Source: Pelagophyceae sp. CCMP2097 (Eukaryota; Sar; Pelagophyceae). Taken from it: a DNA stretch of 33,475 bases. Under the pieces are notes generated by a model. That model did no database searches, was not told the origin of the DNA, and saw only the letters and a list, made by a program, of their open reading frames with translations. Location of the stretch: assembly GCA_026770575.1 (NCBI GenBank), contig MU657167.1:538842-572316 (forward strand), written 5' to 3'. Each line of letters opens with the position of its first letter. Within the stretch, counting starts at the first letter, position 1. Below, one piece after another: positions 1 to 12,556 of the stretch. A program made the position numbers and the translations under genes.

Positions 1-726
1 CCGTCGGGGCAACAGGCTTATTCGCCTCACCAACATGTTGTTTTGGCCCTTTTTGAGAAAAGGGGACTTAAATTCCGCCTTTCCTATCTTTTGTTTTACC
101 TGTTGGATGCTGCTCAACCTTGACTCTACAGGGCCGTTTCCGCACGACGAGGCCGGCGCCAAAGTTGCCCCCGGACAAGTATCGTCGTCGCGGCGATTTA
201 ATAAAATTTTGAAGTGGTGTCCGACCCCGTGCGTGGACGCCGGCGCGCTCTCTTCTTTGGGCGATCCGTCACCTTTTTTTTTTTCGCTACCGAGCGTCGG
301 ACGTCGGTCTTCTGCTACTTGGTCCAGCCACTACGCCTCGCTCCATGAAAATGATTCGATGAAGTGCACTTGAGCGTGGTTTATGCAAAATACCCAGAGT
401 TTGAGCGTGGTTTATGTAAAATGCCGAGGACTCGGAAGTGAAGGATCTTGTCCGTCGCCCGAGCTCACGTCAAACGGTCGATCGACGGGCCTCGGCAGCC
501 GACGGTCTGGGGCTGCGAAACGTTTGTCCACATACAATTGGAGGCCCCCCCGGGTAATCATACTTTTGAGGTCGGAATCCCTATTTTGCACTCAGCTCAT
601 TGGAAACGTCCTCTGCAATTCAGATTCGACCGGCGTGGTCTCCAGTCGGGGACGGTTCGAGGAGCGGCTCCTGCGTCGTCGATTAGTTTTGCGGTGCGCC
701 TCGCGCGGCGCCGCCTCGTTTTTCCC
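1..726. other. Intergenic sequence, no gene recognised
   Basis: This stretch lies downstream of the DNAJC3-like gene, which ends at 727 on the minus strand. It has mixed base composition, with AT-rich patches and homopolymer runs at the left. Open frames exist on the plus strand (35-373, 383-745), but they have no recognisable domain and overlap each other, so I do not call them genes. It probably holds the 3' UTR of the minus-strand gene. Confidence 0.5.
371..422. repeat. Short tandem direct repeat (two 21-bp copies, 31-bp period)
   Basis: TGAGCGTGGTTTATGCAAAA at 371 recurs at 402 with one change (TATGTAAAA). Ten unrelated bases separate the copies. The repeat lies in the 3' flank of the minus-strand gene. 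Its function is unknown. Confidence 0.7.
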
Positions 727-2518
727 TCAGCGGAAGTGGAACTGAAAGCCTTGCGGGAACCCCTGGTGGAAGCCCTGCTGCTGCTGCTGCCCGCCGCCCT
801 GGTTGCCGAGGACGTCCTCGCCGCGGTCGTAGCGCGCGCGCGTCTCGTCGTCGCTGAGGATCTCGTTGGCCTGGGCGATTTCCTGGAATTTCTTCATCAA
901 CGCCTCCTTTTCAGATTCGGACGCGTCCGCGTCGACCTTGTCCGGGTGGTACTTCAACGCCAAGTCGCGGTACGCCTTCTTCACCTCTTTCGGCGTCGCG
1001 GAGCGGCCCACGCCGAGGACCTTGTAGAAGTTGACTTCTTTGGATTGCTTCAAAGCCACGTGCGCGCGCTGCTCCGCGTTTCGCGTCCGGTCGTCGTCCA
1101 CCACCGCGCGCGCGCGCTGCATGGACCTTAAAGCGTTTTCATAGTCGTCGGCGCCGATCTGCGCGTCGCCGCGCGCCACGAGCGCGTCGACGGAGTTGGC
1201 GTCGACCTTGAGCGCGGCGTCGCACGCTTGCACAGCCGAAACAAAGTCTTTCAGCGCCACGTGCGCATTTGCCACCTTGAGCTGCGCGGGCACGACGTAG
1301 GCGCCGTGCGCCGGGTCCACGGAAATTGCCGCAATCCACTGCTCGACGGCCTTTGCGTGGTCGCCAGCTGCGGCTGCAGCGTCGCCGGCGGAATCGCGCT
1401 TCGTCAGCGCGCGCACGAGCTTGTAGCCCGCCTTTGACCCTTTGTGCTCTGGGTCGCTCTTCAGCGCCTGTTGCCAGTGCGTCTTCGCCATGGCATGGTC
1501 CGCGAGGCGGTAGTAGCACGACCCGCGCAGCTCCAGAGCTTCCAAGTCGTCCGGGTCCGCCTTGAGCGCGCGGCCCAGGTCCGCAATCGCCTCGTAAACG
1601 TCGCCCAGCTCGTAAAACGCGCGCGCGCGCTCCACCAGCAACGCGCCTATGGGGCCCGCTCGACGCTTCGATGGGTGGCGTTCGACGAGCCCGTCGCGGC
1701 CGCGCACCGGGCGACGCGTCCGCGTAGTTCTCGAGGACGGCGCCCATCGACTCGATGTAGAGGCGCCAGTCCTTTCGTCTTCGCGCGGCCTCCGCGCGCT
1801 CCAGCTCTGCGACGCACGCCTCGGCCTTGGCCACGCCCGTCGCCGCCTAGAGCCTGCCTCGGACGACGGCGGGACGAAGCGACCGTCCCTCCGACACGCG
1901 TCGACCGACGAGTGCGGTCTCGCGGCCACGCACGTCCGTCTGCCCTTTCTCCTTCTTGGCGACGAGCTTAGCGAGCCTGCAACCGCGTGTGTGCTTCGGC
2001 GGCGTGCGTCCCCGGCGTGCGCCCTGGCGGCGCGCGCGGTGGGCGTTTCGACTGACTTCCAGTCTTCGGTGGCCTCGGAGCACCGGCCGACGGAGAGGAG
2101 GAGCTTGGCGCGGGCGGTGAGCGCGGCCTCGTACTCTGGCGCGAGGCGCAGCGCGGCGTCCAAGTCGCCCAGGGCGCCCTGCGGCTTCTTCATGCGGATG
2201 TACACGCGGCTCCGCTTGAAGAAGTTCTCGTGCTTCAGCGGCTCGAGCTCAATCACCTTGCCCAGCAGCAGCAGCGCCTGCGCGCGCAAAGCTCGCGCGG
2301 CCTCGGACGGCGAAGCCGCGCACCTGCTCGGGCTTGCCGGAGACGAGTGCCTCGTCTGCCTTGGACCGGAGCTGTCCAGCGGAGGGGGCGGAGTCGTCCT
2401 TCTTCTCAGCGGACTTCTCGCCGGCGGCCCCGGGCGCGGCGCCGCTGCACACGGCGACGAACGAGACGAGGCAGAGCAGCGGCCGCCGCGCCACGCCGCG
2501 CCATCGCTCCGCCGGCAT
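727..2518 (-). CDS. DNAJC3: DNAJC3/P58IPK-like ER co-chaperone (TPR repeats plus J domain)
   Basis: This is probably an ER-lumenal Hsp40 co-chaperone that presents unfolded clients to BiP. I read five exons: 2518-2324, 2277-2057, 1976-1934, 1846-1708 and 1646-727. The phases agree throughout and give 505 aa, against 504 for human DNAJC3. The ATG at 2518 opens a signal peptide ([20 protein letters not shown]...). TPR helices fill the middle. The J domain starts near residue 405 ([20 protein letters not shown]) with the Hsp70-activating HPD motif near 433. After a Gln/Gly-rich linker the protein ends [11 protein letters not shown], close to the FRFKFHFN-type end of animal P58IPK. Donors are GTGCGCGG, GTCAGTCG, GTGCGTGG and GTGCGCGG; acceptors are GCAG, GCAG, CTAG and ATAG. 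The intron 2 donor (2056) is the least certain. An in-frame ATG at 2572 would add 18 aa ahead of the signal peptide and is less likely. There is no KDEL, as in animal homologues. Confidence 0.94.
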
Positions 2519-2713
2519 GGTGCTCCGCCCGACGCCGTGGAGCAGCGGTGGAGGCGACTGTGAACGTGCCACGAAGCCTTTTTTCAGCGAGATCTATCGA
2601 TTCGGCCCCACTGCGGTCAATTCTGCGGTCAGAGGCCGGAAATCTCTCGAGGGCGAGAGCGGAGCCGGCCCCGGAGAGGGCCGAAGTTGCCTCGCGGGAC
2701 TAGTTTCGGCAAG
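2519..2713. promoter_or_regulatory. Putative bidirectional promoter between DNAJC3 and VPS13
   Basis: Only 195 bp separate the two divergent start codons (2518 minus, 2714 plus), so both promoters and 5' UTRs must lie here. I see no clear TATA box. GAGATCTATCGATTC near 2590 is an AT-richer patch. That the two genes are co-regulated is an inference. Confidence 0.5.
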
Positions 2714-5700
2714 ATGTCGGGCGTCAAGGCGATGCTGTTTAAGGTGCGTGGCTCTCCCCTGTCCGAGGCGGTCCGTCCATCGAGGAAGGTTCCGACAAAG
2801 CACGGATGCCATGATGATCGTCGTCATGGGCATGTCGCCGCACTCGCCCGCCCGGTCGGATGTCCGTCGATGGCGACGGTCAATAGGTCTTGGAAGACGC
2901 GCTGGGCGAGTTCGTGGTTGGGTTCAGCCCAGAGCACCTCAAGGTCGGCCTCTGGAGCGGCAAGATTGTCCTCAACGACCTCGAGGTCAACTCCGCCGCC
3001 GTCTCGCGCTTAGGGCTGCCTTTGGGCGTCAAGCTGGGCACCGTCAGACAGGTCTCCGTCAAGATCCCCTGGACGTCCCTAGGGTGCGTCCGGCCCCACG
3101 GGAATGCCTTTCACGGATGCGCGTAGGTCGAATCCGGTGCAGGTGATGATTGACGGGGTGCGCATCGTGGCCGTTCTGGAGAAGCCCCCTGCCGAATACG
3201 ACCAGGCCCAGCTCGTGGCGCTCTTGGAGGCGCAGGTCCGCGCGCGGCTCGAGGCGGCGGATTCTGCGTACCGCCGCGAGCTCGACGAGTTGGAGGCGCG
3301 CGGCCCCGGCGAGGCCAAGCCGTCGACGACGATGCTGGCGCGCTACGCTACCATGATCGTCGACAACCTTGAGGTGCACGTGACGGACGTCGACGTGAAA
3401 TTCGAGGGCGCCGGCCTACCGACGCTCGGTTTGAGCCTCGCCGCGTTTGACGCCGTCGCCGTCGACGAATCTTGGGAGCCTTCGTTTTTGCAGCGCGACG
3501 CCGCCGCCCCGCGGCCGCTGCTCCGCAATAAAGTGGCCCTCCGCGGCTTCGAGTTGACCGCCGACGGCCGCGACGTCCTCTCAAAGGTCGACGCCACCCT
3601 CAAGCTGACGCGCAACGAGGCGCGCGAGCCCGGAAGGCCGCTGTACAACGTGGACTTGGAAGGTATGGCGCTGCGGTGGATTCTGCGGTCCTCCGCCGTC
3701 GGCGGCTGCGCGGCGGCGGTCCGGCAGATCACCGTCTGCGCGCGGCAGCACGTCCTCGCCGCGCGGCACCCGTGTGTCCGCCACGCGATAGGCAAGCACG
3801 ACACGGAGGCGACGCACGTCGGCGGCGCACGGCCCGTGACGAGGCGCAACGCGTCGCTCTGGTGGCGCTACGCGGCGGAATTCGTCTGCGAGCCGTTTGC
3901 GCGCGGCCAGGCGAAGCGCGACAGGCTCGACGAGGAATCGATGCGCACTTTAAGGCAAAAGGAGCGCTACATGGAGCTCTTCGAGAATCAAATCCGCCGC
4001 TTGGAGGCCGCAGAGGTGCTCAGGCTCGACGACAAGGCGGCGAAGAAGGGCAAGACTCTCAAGAAGCCCGTCGACAGAAGCATTGCTTTGGAGGCGCGGG
4101 AGATGCGGGCGATGGAGTTGGACGCGCCTCTGGCCGCGATCGTCTTCTGGCGCCGGTCGACGATTTTGAAGGTCCGCGAGGAATCGGCTTTACTCGAAGC
4201 CATCGAGCTGGCGCAGCAGACTTCGGCGCAGGCGGCGAAGAAGAAGCCTGGGAAGTGGGGTCGCCTTTTCGGTCGCGGGCCCGCGGCGGCCAAGTCGGCG
4301 TCGTTCACCCTCGAGGGCGGCGACGTCTCGCTGGCGCACCTCGAGGCGAGGTTCGCGTCCTTTGAAGAGGACGAGCCGGCGACGGACTTGGAGCTCCTGC
4401 GCTGCGCGGCGCACGGCTCGATCCGGCTGCGCATCGTCGACGACTCCAACGGTGTCGAAAAAGTCCTCGCCACCCTCGGCGTCGGCATGGACGTCTTCAC
4501 CTCGGCGCGCGGCGACGACGTCGATGTCGCCGTGCGCGTCGACGACATCCTTCTTCAAGATGAAACGGGCGCCGCGGCGCAGTGCGGCATCCGCGACGGC
4601 CTGCTTTTAAGGCCCGCGCAGGCCGTGGACCGCTTGGCGGACCACGCTTTTCACGCGCGCGGCTCCGCGTGCGCCGCCGCGGCGGCGCTGCTCCCGTACC
4701 ACATGGCGCACCGCCTGGCTGGAGCTGAGCTTTTATTAGCGAAGCGCGGCGAGACGTACGCCGCCGAGTTGGAGACGCTGTCGTACTCTTTCGCGTACCA
4801 CGCGCCCCTCATTTCCAAACTCGTTTCGGTGCTGTCGACGCTCGACGCCGCCGACGCGGCGGCGCTGCAGCGAGCGGCCGACGAAGCGCGGGCATTTGGT
4901 CAGGACTACGCGACGCGCGGCGCGAGCCGGGCCTACGCCCAACTCGTCGCCGCCAAGCGCGGCGTCGCCGAGGTGGCCGACGAAGTGCCTCGCTTCGCTG
5001 TGAGCGTCTACATGGGCTCGCCGATTTTGACGCTGCCGCGGGCCTATGAGGCCGACGCGGGAGCATTTATTTTAGCGCTCGGCGCCATCGACTTGACCGG
5101 CGCCGTGAAGCACGACCTGGCGCGGCAGACGTGGCGTCTCACCGTCGACGACGCCCGCGTCTCGCAGCACGGGCCGCGGACGGCGAAGCGCGACGAGCCA
5201 AAGGACTTGGTCAAGCCGTTCCAGACGTGCGTGGCCTTGGAGCTCAACTCGCCAAAGCATTCAGCCCCAGTCGCCGTCGAAGTCCGAGTCGGGCCGACGC
5301 TCTGCCTTTCAGCGTCGCCGCAGACCACTTCTGACGTCCTCGCACTCGTCGCCCTCCTCAATGCGGGAAACGGAAACGCGCCGCCCGCAGTTATCGCCGC
5401 GCCGGCGGACGCGGCGCGCGGCACTGTCGCGCTACCTGGCACGGCCGCGCCGCCGCCGAGCGCGGCGCCGGACGACGCCGTGTCCGTGGCCGTCTCGGTG
5501 CACATCCAGCAGGTACAAGTCGTCGTCCTCGCCGACAGCCGCTGGGCGCCCGTCGTCTACCGCCTGACGCTAGATGCCATGGAGGCCGACTGCGCCGTCT
5601 CGCCCGCCGAGACACGCTGCGACGCTACGCTCGCAGCGCTTTCGCTGCGCCACGCAGACGCCACGTACATCATCGAGTCGTCGAGCGGAGAGGAAGCCGC

Positions 5701-8700
5701 AAAGGGCGCGGCGAGCGCGCGCGCGGCGGTGGCCGCGCTGCCGCGGCACGACGACGTCTCGGCGGCCTTTGGCGACGGCCCGCGGCCCGCGGCGGCCGAC
5801 GAGGCGCTGCTGTCGCTGTCCTTTTCCAGTTGGGCGGGCGGGGCGGCGGCGCGCGTGGCGCTGTCGCGGCTCCGGCTGCGGTGTGGCGCGCAGACGCTGC
5901 GGCCTCTGAAGCCGATGATGCGCGCTATACTCGGCCGGGGTGCCCAGGCTTCGCTCGTCAGCTCGGCCGTCGTCGCGTCGGCCGCCGCGGCGGCGGCCGC
6001 GGCGGCGGCCCTCGCCGCCGGGGCGGCGCGCGCGATGCGCTTTGAAGCGACTTTGGGAGAGGTGGAGATGATCATCCTCGCAGACGACGGGGCCACCTCC
6101 GTCGTCGACGCCGCTTTGCTCGGCGCCGCCGTGCGCTGCACTCTTCGCGGCGGCGCGTCCCGGATGAGCGTCCGCGTCGCCGAGTTGGTTTTGAGAGACG
6201 ACGCCGAGGACAGCGCGCCGGCGCGGAGGCAGACGATGATCTCCGAGTGGGCGCCGCGCACCGGCGACGCGGCGGCCAACGAGGCTTTGGCGGCTATTCT
6301 AAAGGCGCGCGGCAACGGCGGGGCCCAGCTTTTGGTCAGCTTTGACCAGACGGACCTCGTCTCCGACGCCGGCGCCAAGAGCAGCACGATCCGCTGCGAC
6401 CTCCACCCGATTCGAGTCCTTGTGTTGCCCTCAAGAATCGTAGAGGCCTTTGCAGCCGCCAACGGCATCGCCGCCTCGCTCGCCGACCTCTTCCTTGTCG
6501 AAGACGCGCCGGCCGCGCGCGCCCCGGTCGCGCGCGGCGCTGTGGTCGCGGCCGTGGGGTTCGCCGTCGAGACGCTGGACGTGGAGCTGCGCCTCTGCGC
6601 GGCGGAGCTGAGCATGGTGCGCGACCCGGACGCGGCCGTGGATTCGCAACAGGACGCGCTCGCCGTACGGTGCGGCGGCGTCGTGCGCTATAAGACCTCC
6701 AAGACGCGGGGCCAGCACGGATCCGCGAGCTTGGACGCCCAACTCACGGACTTGGGTCTGTATCTGGACCGCGTCCAGGGCGTCGACGAGGAGCGCTTCA
6801 CCGTGCTCCTCCAGCCCGTGACGGCCACGTGCAACATGGAACGCATGTGAGTCATGCAACTGGCATCGACACAGTGCCCCCCTTTCAAGGCTTGCCTAGG
6901 CTGGACGCGTCTGGGTTTGCGATCGACACGTCTATGAAGCTGGCGCTGTCGTACGTCGAGTCTCGGTTCTCGTACCAAGACCTGCGGGCCATTTCCTGCA
7001 TCGCCGCCGCAGCCGCGCTGCCGCCGCCGCCAACCCTGGTGGAGGATGATACAACGTCGTTCTTCTCCCGGGCGGCGGCCGATATGCGCGAGTTGGCCAA
7101 GGTCGACGCGGAAAATGCGGACGCGGTGGAACATAAGGTGGCCACGCTGCGCCTTGCCGCGACGGCGGCGGGCGCGCGGCTGACGCTGGACGACGACTCG
7201 GTGGGCCCGTTTGTGCCCGCGGTGCAGCTGCGCCTGGGCGACGTCGACGCCGCCCTCAGCGGGCCTTTGTCCATGCTCGCGGGCCACGTGGGCATGACCT
7301 TTGCCGCCGACGGCTTCAACCGAGCCTGTTTGGCCTACGAGCCCGTTGTGCCAAAGTTCAAGTTCGACGTCGACGTCGAGGCTGCTTATAAAGCCGCGGG
7401 GACGGATTTAGAGCGGGTCAAGGTGGCGGTGCGATCCAAAGACGTCCTCGAGCTCCGAGTCACAGACGCCTTTGTCGGCTCCCTCGCGCGTATCGTGCAG
7501 AGGTGGACCGCAGCCGACTCGTTAGACCAATGCGCGGCCGCCGCGCCAAAGGCCAAAGTCGGACCTTTTGCTGTGACAAATTCCACTGAGCTGCCCCTCC
7601 TCTGCCGCAGTTCCACAAGGGAAGCCTGGCTCGACCTCGCGCCGGGCGCGACGGTGGAGATTTGCGAGTCCCCGGACGCCAAGGTGCTTCTGCCGCCGCA
7701 GCGTGTGGACGTGGCCTGCGAGGACGCGGACAATGAGCTCCGCCAACTCGTCGCGGGCCGGCCCCAACGCTGCATCCGCCAACTCGGGTCGGCGCGCGAC
7801 GACGTCGTCTGGCGCGTCGGCCTCGACGAAGCCTCTGGCCGCGTCTTGGCCCAGCTCCACGCCTGCGCGCGTGTGGACAACGCCACCGACCTCGCCTTTG
7901 AAATCAAAGCCGCGAAGCCAGGCGCCGGCGCCGGCGCCACAGTCGTCGCCAAACCGGGCCAGACGCCGCTCCTCATCTCGCAGGCGCGCAAGGATTCCGT
8001 ACTCGTCTTCCGGCCTTTTGGCGAGGCCGGCGTCGAGGCGCCCTGGTCGCCGCCGCAGGTGCTCTGGCCCTCGGCGAAGAAGGGCAGCGATGGCTTCCTG
8101 CACCGGTCGGCGTCGGACTCGCTGGCGGACGCCGACGAGCGGGGCGGGCCCAAGGCGCGGCTCGTCGTCTGCGAGGGCGCCGGTGGGCCGACGCACGTCG
8201 TCGTCTCCTCCAAGCCGGGCCCAAAACGCGAGGTGGCGCTGGCGCTGGCGCCGCCGATCGAGTTTTGCTCCAAGTTGCCCTGCGGCGTCGTGCTGACGTT
8301 GGTGGCGCAGGGGCACGCGAAAGGCGCGGCGTTCCGAGTCGCCGTGCCGCCCGGCGGTAATGCGTCGTGCTGCGCCTTGGACCCCGCGCAAGGCGTCTGG
8401 GTCGCCTGCCGCGTCGACCGCCTCACCGGCGGACCAGCGCAGCCGCTCACAGTGCCCTCGGCCAACGCGCCGGGTTTGAAAAAGCACGAGTTTTCCCTCA
8501 CAGTCGACTTGCGCGACCGGTCCAAGCAAGACGCGCGCACTCTCAAGTTAGACCTCAAGGTCGAGCGGCGCCACCACGGCGCCGGCCTCCGCCTCACTTT
8601 GTCGTGCCCCGTCTGGCTCGTCGACGAGACCGGACTAGGCCTCAGCTTTGCGCACGCGCCGCCGTCGCACTTCCGCCCGCAGCGGCCGCGCGCCGCTTCC

Positions 8701-11700
8701 GCGCCCGACGATTCGCGGCAGAGCGTGGCCGTCGACGCGCGCATCCTGGAAGACTTTGGAGTTTCGTCGATCAAGGTCGGGTCGCAGCGGCCGCACGCTC
8801 TCAAGGTCGGGGCCCGGCCCGGCGACGGCGCCTACGCCGAGCCGAATTCGCCCTACGACTTTACAAAGGTGCCCTTCGACTTACAAAAAGCCTGCCGCCT
8901 CGTCACGCACGACGCGGAGCGCGGCGGCGCCGATGCGCGGAGGCAACCCGAATTCTTCAACCGACTCGGCGCCGCGACGACCAACGCGACCGCCCGCGCC
9001 CGACCGCCCCAGAAAGAGCTTTTTGGTGAAACGCAAGATCTCAAAGAGCTGCGGAGCCGCGGGAGAGGCTTTTTGGTGAAACGCAAGATCCCAGTCATCG
9101 ACCCTAGACCCTAGGCGTTTGCGAACACCGTCCTGGAGACGCCGGCGTCGCGCAGCCGCCGGGCGGCGCAGTACATCACCGTCGAGGCCGGCGCGCGCGG
9201 CGCCGTCGTCGTCGTCGCCGTCGATGCGCGGGCTAGAAACCCGGCCCCGTGGCTCGTCGACCACTTCGCCCGCGACGCTGCCGGCCCGCCGCTCGAGCTG
9301 ACAAAGCGCCCTGCGAATCTGCTGCAGCGCGCCGAGGCGCGGCCCTACGACGTCTGGCGCTGCGCTTTGAAGGCGCACGCCACCGTGGAGCTCGGCGCCA
9401 ACGCCGAGGACGCCATGTACCTCGTATTTTTAACGCCCCTCCCGCAACCCGACGTGACCCAGGGCGACGCCGAGGCGCCCGTCGTCGACGACGGCCGGCT
9501 CGTCGTCTGGGACAATTCGAATTGGCCGGGCCTCGAATGGCTCGGCGACTCGCATGCCGGCGGCGACTCCAAGACCAAGGGCGTGGCGCTGCTCCACTCG
9601 CCGCTGGGCCACGTCGCTTTGGAAGTCGGCGGCGCCTGGTCGCAGCGCCTCACGGTTGGCGCGGCGTCGTTCCTCGCCGCAATCGACGGCGTCGGCGCCT
9701 CGACCAAGGCGTACGAACTTGAAGTAAGACCCGAGCCTCTCGGCGGCGCGTTCGCGGCGCACGGCAATCTCGTGCGAGTCGGCCCGCGCTTCGCGGTGCG
9801 CAACGTCGACGGCGAAGCGACGGTGGTGCTGCGGCAGGCGGGCGCCGGCGCGTCTACAAAACTGGCGCCGAAGATGCAACGCGCCGAGGCGTGGCAGTGG
9901 CCGCAGCGAGACTTGGAGCGCAAGGTCGAGTTTGGCGTCTCCACTGCCGGCGGCGTGCGCTGGGCTACGACGGCGCTGCCCATTGACGCAATCGGCGGCT
10001 ACGCTCTGCAGGTGCCGTCGCCCGACGGCAACGGCCTCGTCGTCCGCGTGGAGATTGCGCTGAGCGCCGACGTCTCCCTCCCGCCGCACTCTTCAATCGT
10101 CGTATCCGCTTGTGTCGACCGTCTCCGCGAGTCGCCTCTATTCGTCGCACACAACGGCCTCCAGCGCACCATCACGCTCTATCAGGCCCAGCCAGACGAC
10201 AAGCGCGCCTCGAAAGCGCCGGCCGCCGCCGCCGCCGCGCACCGCCTCACCAGACTCGCAGTCGTCGAGCCCGGCGCGAGCTGCGTCTTCGGGTGGGCCC
10301 GCGCTTTGGCGCCAAAGCTGCTCCACGTCGACCTCGGCTTTGGGCTGACGACGGCGGTGGACGCCGACGTCGTGCGAGTACTGAACCACGTCAAGCCTGG
10401 GTCGGACATTTACTCCTTTGTGCACGTCCTCGACGGCACGCGCGTAATCGAGTTCACCACGCAGTGCGACACCGTCGTCGCGCAGCAGACGACGAGACAA
10501 GGTCCGTCAAAGGCGCGCGGGCCGGAGAGGACCGCCTCGTCGGAGCCTCGGAACGAAAGGCCCGACGCCGGCGGAGCGTTCCGAGGCCGTATCGTAGGGC
10601 CGGAGATCACGGCGTCGCTGTCGCTGGGGGGCATCGGCGCCAGCCTCGTCGCGGGCAAGGACGAGCTGCGCCGTGAAGTCGTCTACGCGCGGCTCAACGA
10701 TGTGGCCGTCGTGCTGTCAGTGGCGTCGGCGAAAACGGGACGACGGGCGAGCAAACGGGATCACGTAGGCGCCGAACGAACACGACGGACGAGCTCGAGG
10801 CGTCCATCGTGCGTCGGAGGGGCGTCCGTCGAGATGACGTGGACTTACAAAACCCCCGATCTGACGTGTGTCGTTGGAAGCGAAGCGCTTTAGGCGTCGC
10901 TGCAAGTGGACAACCACGGCCCGGGCGCGCTGTGGCCGACGTTTTTGTCGTCTGCGGCGGCGGACGGCGGCGGGGACAAGGTCGACAAGGGCGCCGACAA
11001 GGTCGTATCGTTTGTGTGCGTCCGCGAGCGCCACTCCGACGACACGACGAGCCTGCGCTACCTCGCGCTCCGCGTCCTGCCCCTCGACGTCCGCGCCGAT
11101 CTCAAGACCTTGCTCGGCCTCGGCGAGGCTCTGCAGCAGCTGCCGCTCGAGCTCTTGAGCGGCGGCTACGAGGCGGCGCTGGCGCCCGCGGCGTGGGCGG
11201 CGCGCCTCTCCGCGTCCGACGCCGATGCGGCGCCAGGCTGCGCGGGAGAGTACGAGGCGGCGCGCGCGCTGGCGCTGCGGCAGCGAGGTTTCGTGGACGC
11301 GCTGGTGCTCCACCCTATGGAATTCACGATCTCCTTCGAACCCACGTCCGCCGAGCGCGACGACGTCCACGTCCTCAGCGCCCTCGCATACGTCCAGCGC
11401 CTCGCCGCCATCGACTCGGCCACGATCAAGCTCAACTCGCGCTCGACCCGCGCCGGTGGAAGGCAAACGCGAAGAAAGGCAGACGCGGACCAGAGGGGCG
11501 GACCCGCGGAGGGCGTCGCGGGGACGCGCGCGGCGGGTCGACGGCGCCGCGTAGGTTCCTCGTGGAGCGCGCGCTGGAGAGCCCTGCGGCTTTGGTGGAC
11601 CGCGTGGTGCGGCATTATGCCTACAGCGTCGTCTCGCAGCTCCACCGCATCGTCGGGTCCCTCGCCTCGTTCGGCGCGCCGGCGAACCTCGTCGCCACCA

Positions 11701-12437
11701 TCGGCGGCGGCGTCAAGGAGTTCTTCTACGCGCCCGCCGAGGGCCTCCTCGTCTCGCCAAAGGACTTTGCCAAAGGCCTCTACAAGGGTACGACGGGGCT
11801 CGTCTCGTCCACCGTCGGCGGCCTCACCTCCTCAGTCGCCGGCGTCGGCAACGCCGTCAGCACAAACGTCTCGATGCTCTCCGCGGACAAGTCGTTCGTC
11901 GCCGACCGCGAGGCCCGCCGCCGCCGATTCGCTGCGGAAGGCGGCGGCGCAGCAGAGGGTGCGTCGCCGGGGGCAAACCGCGCGCCACCCGCCGGGTTCC
12001 GATGCGCAGAGAGGATTAGGCGAAGGGGCTTTAGCGGGCGTGGAAACAGGCGTGCTCGCCGGCGGCGAGGCCATCGCGCGCGGCATCGGCGAAGGTGTCG
12101 CGGGCATCTTCCTCAAGCCCGTACGCCACCTTTTTGCGACGCCTCGCGACGCCGCCCGCCCCGCGCCGCCGCCGTTTCGACGTCCGAGCCCTAGGTGCAA
12201 GGGGCGCAGCGCGAGGGCGCGGCGGGCTTCTTCAAGGGCGCGGCGCAGGGCCTCCTCGGGGTTGTCGTCAAGCCCGTCGTCGGCGTCCTCGACGGCGGCA
12301 TGAACGTCTTGCAGGGCGTCTCGCAGCAGTGCAATCAGCGCCGCGTGGCGCAGCACGTGCGGCCGCCGCTCGATGTGAAGCAGATCCCCGACTCGGATTC
12401 GTACATCCTCGCAGAGGCCATGGCCGACACGGCGTAA
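2714..12437 (+). CDS. VPS13: VPS13-family bridge-like lipid transfer protein
   Basis: VPS13 proteins are long hydrophobic grooves that move phospholipids between membranes at contact sites. Exons read: 2714-2743, 2887-3083, 3127-6846, 6900 to 9075 (or 8868), 9115 to about 10719, 10894 to about 11455, 11555-11958, about 12014-12120, 12195-12437; about 3000 aa, normal for the family. The N-terminus (MSGVKAMLFK joined to VLEDALGEFVVGF, then LKVGLWSGKIVLNDLEV and VSVKIPWTSLG) is a textbook chorein domain. LWWRYA near 3860 and the segment QVDNHGPGALWP after 10894 fit the middle and late regions. The C-terminus has the VPS13_C signature FGAPANLVATIGGGVKEFFY and REGAAGFFKGAAQGLLG. It stops soon after VRPPLDVKQIP, with no PH-like domain seen. 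In-frame stops at 9112 and 10891 are intron acceptors (TAG). The junction 11456/11555 does not keep phase and is unresolved. A poly-Ala run lies near 5980-6030. Confidence 0.93.
9018..9090. repeat. 23-bp direct duplication at a VPS13 splice boundary
   Basis: GCTTTTTGGTGAAACGCAAG plus ATC occurs at 9018-9040 and again, identical, at 9068-9090. Each copy carries a potential donor (G|GTGAAACG). Only the second (9076) is in phase with the acceptor CCCTAG at 9114. An alternative in-phase donor at 8869 (AAAG|GTGCCC) would put both copies inside a 246-nt intron. Confidence 0.75.
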
Positions 12438-12450
12438 AAAGGGCCCTTTT
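12437..12450. other. 14-bp palindrome at the VPS13 3' end
   Basis: AAAAGGGCCCTTTT is a perfect palindrome that overlaps the last base of the VPS13 stop codon (TAA, 12435-12437). It could fold in RNA just after the stop. A 3'-end processing role is speculation. Confidence 0.5.
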
Positions 12451-12525
12451 CTAAAAGGCGCCGGGAACGCCGCGGGCCGCAAAGGCGGAGAAAGGCGCGC
12501 CCACGGAGCATCCTCGCGCGGGGGG

Positions 12526-12556
12526 GGCTTACGCGACGCGTGTCGTGGACGAGCAG
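12526..12556 (-). repeat. Dispersed CTCGTCCACG element, copy A (minus)
   Basis: The minus strand reads CTGCTCGTCCACGACACGCG then TCGCGTAAGCC, which is the core of a repeat found about ten times in this window. It lies between the VPS13 stop and the KCTD-like gene and is flanked by G-runs. Confidence 0.8.

Noticed and set aside
448..1131. Long plus-strand open frames opposite the DNAJC3-like gene
   Set aside because: They are shadows of the minus-strand coding exons in very GC-rich sequence and have no domain of their own.
11935..12013. Apparent frameshift before the last VPS13 introns
   Set aside because: Using the acceptor CAGAGAG at 12013 with the donor at 11959 keeps the phase without any indel.
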